Part shown: in pieces, positions 4,612 through 6,801 of the stretch
Position numbering within the stretch: the first letter of the stretch is position 1
How the letters are laid out: each line of letters starts with the position of its first letter
Source of the DNA: Patescibacteria group bacterium
GTDB lineage: Bacteria; Patescibacteriota; Minisyncoccia; Minisyncoccales; Staskawiczbacteraceae
Reading direction: 5' to 3'
Length of the DNA stretch: 6,801 bases
Assembly: GCA_018894075.1 (NCBI GenBank)
Contig: JAHIEB010000041.1
Coordinates: forward strand, 1-6,801
Program-made: the position numbers and the translations under genes
The notes under the pieces: model-generated
The model's database searches: none
What the model saw: only the letters and a program-made list of their open reading frames with translations
Told to the model about the DNA's origin: nothing

Positions 4612-5874
4612 ATGGCTTACAAATTCATTATTCAGGGCAAGAAGGCCTTAAACGGCCAGGTCTCAATATTGGGTTGTAAGAATGCAGCAGGCCCAGTGCT
4701 GGCAGCTGCCTTGCTTACTAAAAAAGAGTGCGTGATTGACAATCTTCCCATAGTGGAGGATGTCTCAAATATGCTTGAGGTAATTAAAAGCCTCGGGGTT
4801 AAAGTGGAAAATATCTCCGAGAGAAAGGTAAGGATTAAAGCTGAAAATCTGAATCCTGACACCCTTGATTTCGACCGGGTTTCAAAAACAAGAATATCTG
4901 TTTTGCTTTTCGGGGCTCTATTGCCAAGAGTTCCGTCTTTCAGGATGCCTCCTCCAGGAGGAGATAGAATAGGAGTTAGGCCGATATCTGTGCATTTAGA
5001 CGCTTTAGAGCAAATGGGTGCCAAAATTAAGAAAACCAGCGATTATTATCAGGTTGAAAGCTCAAATCTCGAGGGTAAAGAGATTGTTTTAGACGAGTTC
5101 TCCGTCACAGCAACAGAGGTTATAATGCTCTCGGCTGTTTTGGCAAAAGGAAAGACTGTAATTAAGGGAGCTGCTGCAGAGCCGCATATTCAGGACCTCG
5201 GCAGAATGCTTGTTTCAATGGGCGCTAAGATAAAGGGAGTCGGAACCCACACTATTGAGATTGAGGGGCAAAAAGAGTTAAAAGGAGCTAGCCATAGCAT
5301 AATAGCAGATCCTATTGAAGCGGGCACTTTTATTATTGCCGCCGCCTGTTGCGGAGAAAAGGTTGAGATTAAGAATGTAAACCCTGAATATCTGGATTTG
5401 TTCTTAAAGAAGTTGGAGGAAATAGGGGTAAATCTTATTAGAGGTAAAGATTCAATCACTGTTTTAAAGTCAGACAATTTAAAAGCAGTTAAAATACAGG
5501 CTCTTCCTTATCCCGGCTTTCCAACAGACCTTCTTCCTGTTATAATCCCCTTGCTGGTTAAAGCTAATGGGAGAAGCCTTGTACACGACCCTTTATACGA
5601 AAACAGGTTTAATTATGTGCAGGAGATGAGGAAGATGGGAGCTGATATTGAGCTGGTTGATCCGCACAGGTCTTTTGTGTTCGGACCCAAGGAATTAAGC
5701 GGTTTGTGCATTGAGTCATGGGATATAAGGGCTGGAGCATGCCTGGTTATTGCCGGGCTATCAGCGGAAGGGAAAACAACAATCAAGAATATTTTTCAGA
5801 TTGACAGGGGTTATGAGAGAATAGAGGAGCGCCTTTCTCAGCTTGGAGCTGACATCAAAAGGGTAGAAGAATAA
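4612..5874 (+). CDS. murA: UDP-N-acetylglucosamine 1-carboxyvinyltransferase (MurA), Cys-to-Asp variant
   Basis: MurA transfers the enolpyruvyl group of phosphoenolpyruvate to UDP-GlcNAc, the first committed step of peptidoglycan synthesis, in the cytoplasm. At 420 residues it is full length (E. coli MurA has 419). Conserved active-site residues are in place (E. coli number in brackets): Lys23-Asn24 (22-23) in GCKNAAGP, Arg94 (91), Arg123 (120), Asp306 (305) in PYPGFPTD, Arg332 (331), Arg373 (371) in DIRAGA, and Arg399 (397) in DRGYERIE. The loop residue that is Cys115 in E. coli is Asp118 here (PPGGDRIGVRP, codon 4963-4965), as in the fosfomycin-insensitive enzymes of mycobacteria and chlamydiae. 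EPSP synthase is the related family, but the motifs fit MurA clearly. Its stop is 2 bases before mreB, so the two form an operon, probably driven by the divergent promoter upstream. Confidence 0.97.
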   Translation: MAYKFIIQGKKALNGQVSILGCKNAAGPVLAAALLTKKECVIDNLPIVEDVSNMLEVIKSLGVKVENISERKVRIKAENLNPDTLDFDRVSKTRISVLLFGALLPRVPSFRMPPPGGDRIGVRPISVHLDALEQMGAKIKKTSDYYQVESSNLEGKEIVLDEFSVTATEVIMLSAVLAKGKTVIKGAAAEPHIQDLGRMLVSMGAKIKGVGTHTIEIEGQKELKGASHSIIADPIEAGTFIIAAACCGEKVEIKNVNPEYLDLFLKKLEEIGVNLIRGKDSITVLKSDNLKAVKIQALPYPGFPTDLLPVIIPLLVKANGRSLVHDPLYENRFNYVQEMRKMGADIELVDPHRSFVFGPKELSGLCIESWDIRAGACLVIAGLSAEGKTTIKNIFQIDRGYERIEERLSQLGADIKRVEE

Positions 5875-5876
5875 TT

Positions 5877-6801
5877 ATGAATTTCAGACCGAAAATTGCA
5901 ATAGATTTGGGTACTTGCAATTCCCTTGTCTATTTAATGGGCAAGGGAATCGTTCTCAATGAGCCGTCCGTTGTGGCGGTGTCCTTGGCTGACAAAAAGG
6001 TTCTGGCTGTGGGGGAGGAAGCTAAGGAAATGATCGGGAGAACCCCTGAAGATATCAAGGTTTACAGGCCGTTAAAGGACGGAGTTATTGCAGATTACGG
6101 AGTGACGCTGGCAATGGTCAGGTATTTCATTAAAAAGACTACCAGGTACCTTAGGTTTTTAAGGCCGGATTTGGTAATCTCGGTTCCGGCCTGTATTACC
6201 AGCACTGAAAGAAGAGCTGTAATTGAAGCCGCATTGGCAGCAGGCGCCAGGCGGGCATATATTGCCAAAGAACCCATTTTAGCTGCCATAGGAGCTGGTA
6301 TTCCCATCAATTCCTGTTCAGGGCATATGATTATTGATATTGGAGGAGGAACAGCTGAAGCAGCTGTCATATCTTTGGGCGGAATAGTGACAGCCGCCTC
6401 TGTGAGAGTGGCAGGAGACAAAATTGATTTAGCGATATCAGAGTATATAAAGAAAAAGTATAATCTGGCTATTGGTAGTCAGTCAGCAGAAGAGATAAAG
6501 ATAAAAGTAGGCACGGCTTTACCGCAAAAAGAAGTGAAGATATTAGAGATTCAAGGAAGGGATTTAGTTTTGGGCTTGCCAAGGAATATAAAGATTTCAA
6601 ACAATGAAGTTTGCGAAGCAATTTCAGACCCCTTAAGCGAGATAATTCAGGCGGCAAAGCAGGTTTTGTCTGAAACCCCGCCCGAATTGTCTGCAGATAT
6701 TATGAACAAAGGAATGGTCATATCAGGAGGAGGGGCTTTACTGCCTAAATTTAATGAGTTAATAGCCCAAAGCACAGGCGTGCCCTGTTTTGTAGCTGAT
6801 G
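5877..6801 (+). CDS. mreB: Rod-shape determining protein MreB (bacterial actin), 3' end outside window
   Basis: MreB is an actin-like ATPase that forms membrane-bound filaments on the inner face of the cell membrane and guides lateral wall synthesis. The frame starts at ATG 5877, 2 bases after the murA stop, and stays open for 308 codons to the window end; about 30-40 residues should be missing against the usual 335-345. Visible actin-fold motifs: phosphate-1 loop IAIDLGTCNS (7-16), RPLKDGVIADY (64-74), VPACITSTERRAV (103-115), KEPILAAIGAGIPI (131-144) with the likely catalytic Glu132, phosphate-2 loop DIGGGTAEAAVISLGG (154-169), AEEIKIKVG (204-212), GRDLVLGLPR (227-236) and the adenosine motif SGGGALLP (283-290). 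Cys14 sits where Ala or Gly is more usual in the first loop. Operon placement after murA fits a shared role in wall growth; mreC or mreD may follow outside the window. Confidence 0.97.
   Translation, partial: MNFRPKIAIDLGTCNSLVYLMGKGIVLNEPSVVAVSLADKKVLAVGEEAKEMIGRTPEDIKVYRPLKDGVIADYGVTLAMVRYFIKKTTRYLRFLRPDLVISVPACITSTERRAVIEAALAAGARRAYIAKEPILAAIGAGIPINSCSGHMIIDIGGGTAEAAVISLGGIVTAASVRVAGDKIDLAISEYIKKKYNLAIGSQSAEEIKIKVGTALPQKEVKILEIQGRDLVLGLPRNIKISNNEVCEAISDPLSEIIQAAKQVLSETPPELSADIMNKGMVISGGGALLPKFNELIAQSTGVPCFVAD

Noticed and set aside
4595..4651. Upstream 18-codon frame starting at ATG 4595 and overlapping the murA start
   Set aside because: It has no Shine-Dalgarno sequence, its ATG is part of the likely -10 box TATGAT, and transcription from that promoter would begin downstream of it.
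4632..5024. 130-codon open frame antisense to murA on the minus strand
   Set aside because: It lies wholly inside the well-supported murA gene, has no recognisable domain, and its Ser/Pro/Thr-rich composition is what the reverse strand of this codon usage would give.
6095..6421. 108-codon open frame antisense to mreB
   Set aside because: It is covered by conserved mreB motifs on the plus strand, its Ala/Pro/Ile-rich product resembles no family, and no start signals are seen.
1..6801. UGA recoded to glycine, as in Absconditabacteria/Gracilibacteria
   Set aside because: None of the seven main reading frames contains an in-frame TGA, all read through with ordinary Gly codons, and motifs are complete under the standard code. 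TGA is also not seen as a stop, but five stops are too few to judge.

Overview
The window looks like chromosomal DNA from a Candidate Phyla Radiation (Patescibacteria) bacterium, most likely of the Parcubacteria group. The assignment rests on gene content and style and was not tested by a database search. The signs are a giant Ig/FN3-type surface protein with the YYFEN-x4-TNSGW signature typical of those genomes, a PEGA-domain membrane protein, very compact spacing, start codons that almost never carry a Shine-Dalgarno sequence, and promoters placed so close to the start codon that the mRNAs would be nearly leaderless. The standard code fits: all five visible stops are TAA or TAG and no reading frame contains an internal TGA.

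Layout. (1) Bases 1-2397 (+) hold the C-terminal ~798 codons of a large modular surface protein: an Ig-like domain, FN3-like repeats, an 11-residue proline repeat, a helical module, a carboxypeptidase-regulatory-like domain and a C-terminal membrane anchor. It is followed 4 bases later by a small single-pass membrane protein (2402-2764) and an intrinsic terminator (2770-2796). (2) Bases 2849-3544 (+) encode a stand-alone Cas4/RecB-like PD-(D/E)XK nuclease with a complete set of four iron-sulfur cysteines; no CRISPR array or other cas gene is visible. (3) Bases 3522-4538 (-) encode a membrane-anchored PEGA-domain protein that converges on the nuclease gene and overlaps its end by 23 bp. (4) Bases 4612-5874 (+) encode MurA, with Asp in place of the usual catalytic-loop Cys. 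It is followed after 2 bases by mreB (5877-6801, cut by the window end).

The common theme is the cell envelope: a surface protein and its small partner, a PEGA membrane protein, the first committed step of peptidoglycan synthesis (MurA) and the cytoskeletal organiser of lateral wall growth (MreB). The nuclease is the outlier. The most striking regulatory structure is the 73-bp gap between the PEGA gene and murA. There a single palindromic TTGCAA hexamer can serve as the -35 box of both divergent promoters, each with an exact 17-nt spacer, which would make the two transcripts compete for polymerase.

I see no clear evidence of a wholly new multi-gene system. The best candidates for under-described biology are the surface-protein/small-membrane-protein pair, the orphan Fe-S nuclease and the shared-hexamer divergent promoter.
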